Origin: Wallemia ichthyophaga EXF-994
Lineage: Eukaryota > Basidiomycota > Wallemiomycetes > Wallemiales > Wallemiaceae
Direction of reading: 5' to 3'
Assembly: GCF_000400465.1 (NCBI RefSeq)
Contig: NW_008806280.1
Span: forward strand, 186,001 to 250,000
DNA length: 64,000 bases
The translations under genes and the position numbers were made by a program. This document shows positions 61,171 to 64,000 of this stretch, piece after piece (position 1 is the first letter of the stretch; the number at the start of each line of letters is the position of its first letter). Below the pieces are notes generated by a model. The model was not told the DNA's origin, did not search any database, and saw nothing but the letters and a program-made list of their open reading frames with translations.

Positions 61171-61481
61171 TGCCAACTCATAAGTAAACCTGAATCGCAG
61201 GTTGGGCTTTGAAGGTCGTAACCGGAGAAACACCTGCCAGAATATATTTGAGAATTCAGTGTATCAGAATTGTATGTCAAGCTGCTCTACGTATTCATCT
61301 TGCTGGTAATTTGTGGCAGAGCAGAACGAAGAAGACAGCTCAAGGCAGGAACCGATGAAAAAGACAGCAAATTAGGGTAAAATTAATAGCGTCTGCTTGC
61401 AGAATCGCTTTCTGTTTGTCTTAATTTTCCAAGTGCGAGTCTGATAATCTCAATCCACCCATTCCACCCATTCCACCATCA

Positions 61482-63890
61482 ATGGACGTTTTCAAAAGGT
61501 TTCAACAGCGGATCCACGAGAATATTGCTGAGTCTACGAGGTGATTATATAGCAAGTCAAAGCGCATCAAAGCTCATTACCAACAGAGATTTCGATTTCG
61601 GCTCAACCGTTCGCATAGCAGATGCACCCAACGATAAGCTCTCAGACATAATCCCAAAGCTTTCATCAAAAGAAGAGCACGAAATCAAGCATGCTTTGAA
61701 GCGTGTCTTGGTCCTTTTATCTCACAATAGGGATTTGTCTTCCTTGTTTCCGTCAATTGTCAAGCTGGTATCTTCAAGGGATCTGCACATAAAGATATTG
61801 GCGTACGTTTATCTGACGAGATATGCCCGACTATGTCCAGATCTTGCGATGCTCAGTGTTAATTCATTCCAAAAAGACTCAAGTCATCAGTCACCCCTAG
61901 TGAGAGCTCAGTCGATAAGAGTTTTATCGAGTATAAGCTCCGAGGAAGTTGCGCCTATTTGCATGCTATGTGTCAAGCGTGCTGCAACTGATTCCAATCC
62001 TTACGTCCGCAAAGCAGCTGCGCTGGCAATAGCCAAGTGTTACGAGTAAGGATCTTCACAAGATGTATCTTTGAAATACTCATAAATCACAGACTGGATG
62101 ACTCTTCATACGATGAGCAGAAAGAATTGTCTTTGAAGCTGATGAGATGTGCATCGTCGATCCCGATCGGTGCCGCTGCTTACGCTTTTATCAAAATACA
62201 CCCCGATATTGATGATCTCAACGATAACTTATCGGCATTACATTCATTGTTTAGGCACTTGGTCAGACAGCTAGTGGACTGCGAAGAATGGTCTCAATTA
62301 ATCGTTTTGGATTTGCTGGCCAGATACAGCAGAGTGTTTTTGCCTCGACCATTAGAGGAGGATTCTGTAGACAAAGATATGAAGGATCTACTCATGGGAT
62401 GTGAGTATCTCTTAAGCAGTCCTAATCCAGCCGTGAGTGACATTAACGCTATCTTCCCTTACTGACATGATCCAGGTCGCAGCCACTGCTTCCAAAACAC
62501 TTCTTACGCTTGGATCTACCACCTACCGAAGCAAGGCTCTCAAGTGCTTGATGCGCTTGAGGAAGGAATCGCCTGAAATGTCGGCATACGTCATGTTAAC
62601 TTTACAGCTGATATCAGAGAAACAACCGGTGCGTATTGAGAGATATCTGAACATACCTAACAAACTTCAGGAATCGGTCACTCCGTTTTTTCAATCTCTT
62701 TTCATCGTTAAAAGTGACACAGATTATACCAAGATAATCAAACTAAACATACTACAAAATTTAATGAAAGTCTTGGATGACTCTCAGCTCACAATGCTAG
62801 CGAAGGAGCTCTCAGTAAGTTAAATCCTGTTTTTTTTTCACCTAACCCCTGTTAGAATCATACCCTTGATCCTGATACAAAATTTGCAGCTGAGGTGATT
62901 GAGACGATCGGCAGCTTGTCATGTGCATCAAAAAGAGCGTCAGAAGTTGCCTTCAAGACGCTCACAGATTGTTCAACTGCAACAAACAAGTTACTAAGTC
63001 ATCAATCCATCATACAATTGAGTAATTTTGTCCCTGATCTCTTGCAAGGATCATGGAATCTACGTAGACTATTAAAGCGGATGTTCAATGGAAGAGTAGT
63101 AGACGATGATGCCCGTGCGACTTTAGTTTGGGTTGTCAGTGAAGTAGTACAGAAGCCGCCCCAAAATGAACTGAACGAGCTGGATGGTATGTCAGTCTGG
63201 AAGTATGGTCCTGATGTACTGCGTAGCTGCGTAAAGGGATTCTCCGAAGAAGGCAGCAAGACACAGACCCAAATTCTCAATCTAGCGGCCAAAATGATGG
63301 CGATCTTACCTGATATAAGAAGTGTACAGGCAATGGCCCGCAAAGTTTTCATAGATTCGGCTGATTTTGACCATGTAAAGTCCATGGACATCGAATCACT
63401 TGATGGACTTAATAGGAGACATTCGATTATGAATACGGTGGCGGGATTGTATGGAGAAGTGCCTGAGCAAGGCGATCAAGCACCTAGAGTACTTTTACGT
63501 CGCAACCAAGCTAATGCTATACTCACAAATATGGCCACAAACTCGAGTGTGATGCACAAAATGACAAGTTCCATCAAAAACAACAACATGGTGCGGATTC
63601 AGACAGATACTTACTTGAATAGCCTACCAGAATGGTCAACTGAAGGTTTGCCTGGTCCTGAAGTGAGAGAAGTAAAGCAGAGTGAGGCTAATCAAGCCGA
63701 TGAGGCTTTAACGATGCCGGTAATGAGTAATGAGATTGCAGCGTACAATGCAGAGGTAGAAACCATACTCGCACAAAATGCGGATTACGAAGATGATGAA
63801 CCTGTAGATACCACAGATAAAGCGGCAGATGACGACCTAGAGAGGTTTTTGGAGAGTGATGGAAATCTCACGAGCGATGTAGATGATTAA
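61482..63890 (+). CDS. apl6: AP-3 adaptor complex beta subunit
   Basis: Exons from about 61557: to 62045, then 62093-62432, 62476-62814, 62856-63890; roughly 740-753 aa. The armadillo-like trunk matches beta adaptins of AP-3: HALKRVLVLLSHNRDLSSLF, KILAYVYLTRYARLCPDLAM, NSFQKDSSHQSPLVRAQSIR, CVKRAATDSNPYVRKAAALA and WSQLIVLDLLARYSRVFLPR. AP-3 sorts cargo from Golgi or endosomes to the vacuole. The C-terminus is short and acidic (DDDLERFLESDGNLTSDVDD), without a large ear domain. The 5' end is uncertain: the ATG at 61482 (MDVFKRFQQR) is out of frame with the trunk, and joining them needs either removal of 16 nt (61541-61556) or a 58-nt intron with weak donor GTTTCA (61499-61556). Confidence 0.85.
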
Positions 63891-63937
63891 TTGGTAAACT
63901 TGTATACAATAAATAGTTTAAAACGAGTAAAGATGAG

Positions 63938-64000
63938 TTAGAGTCTTTTTAATCCTTTCTTCTTTGCGTTTGCCTCCTTGGACTTCAAAGGTTGCTTTGC
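63938..64000 (-). CDS. 3' end of an unidentified gene, cut by the window edge
   Basis: The minus strand is open from base 64000 to a TAA at 63938-63940 and encodes 20 residues, AKQPLKSKEANAKKKGLKRL. The strongly lysine-rich end is typical of nucleolar or ribosome-associated proteins, but no family can be named from this stretch. It is convergent with apl6, 47 bp away. Confidence 0.4.
   Translation of the reverse strand, partial: AKQPLKSKEANAKKKGLKRL

Larger units (their letters stand above)
58817..61481. other. 2.66 kb gene-free spacer with decayed repeat copies
   Basis: No open frame with codon-like or domain-like content was found; the longest are 68-96 codons and overlap the decayed repeat. 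From 58817 to about 59630 I see nothing beyond AT-rich DNA. From 59635 on there are diverged pieces of the inverted-repeat arm of 29941-36538. The last 200 bp would carry the promoter of the AP-3 beta gene. Confidence 0.7.

Noticed and set aside
1-64000. CRISPR arrays, operons, ribosome-binding sites, tRNA and rRNA genes
   Set aside because: None seen. The spliced eukaryotic genes exclude prokaryotic signals, and no tRNA-like box A/box B pair stood out in the spacers by eye.

Overview
This is a gene-dense piece of a fungal nuclear genome. The genes have many short introns (mostly 38-95 nt; GT-AG, with branch sites such as CTAAC close to the acceptor) and spacers often under 200 bp. The proteins are conserved fungal housekeeping proteins. 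I infer a compact basidiomycete: the cytoplasmic dynein heavy chain is present only as a separately started C-terminal half, the arrangement known from the basidiomycete Ustilago maydis. A Wallemia-like yeast would fit the size, intron and composition pattern, but that is a guess. No bacterial, viral or organellar DNA was seen. Nearly all exon joins were worked out by hand; for the complete genes apart from the AP-3 beta start, summed exon lengths are divisible by three.

Layout. 1-4304 (minus): a CNH-domain Vps39/Vps3-like tethering subunit cut by the left edge, Mediator Med31, and a Bit61/HbrB TORC2 subunit. 4424-19923 (plus): an Slh1/ASCC3 helicase with a decayed second cassette, UDP-glucose:glycoprotein glucosyltransferase ending in KDEL, Ctr9 (Paf1 complex) and Hat1. 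19999-21462 (minus): a calmodulin-dependent-type kinase. 21531-29736 (plus): Cet1 RNA triphosphatase, ribonucleotide reductase large subunit, a mitochondrial nucleotide carrier, a small secreted protein with Kex2-cut repeats, and Gid7/WDR26.

29737-36713 is a 7 kb stretch with no convincing gene. It holds two nearly identical 2.45 kb inverted arms around a 1.7 kb AT-rich core. Among genes otherwise spaced by tens to a few hundred bases this is the outstanding structure; an inverted-repeat regional centromere is my leading hypothesis. The flanking genes (Gid7 and Mtr10) both point into it.

36714-50420: Mtr10 importin, Coa1, alanine:glyoxylate aminotransferase, a Ubp12/USP15-type deubiquitinase, epsilon-COP, succinyl-CoA ligase alpha, SUMO and the ribosome-assembly factor Ipi1. 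50483-58816: the C-terminal dynein half, head to head with ipi1. 58817-61481 has no gene but contains decayed copies of part of the inverted-repeat arm. 61482-63890 is the AP-3 beta subunit, and the last 63 bases are the 3' end of a minus-strand gene. The genes serve separate core processes (transcription and capping, dNTP supply, ER quality control, vesicle traffic, ubiquitin/SUMO control, nuclear import, microtubule motility); I see no metabolic gene cluster.
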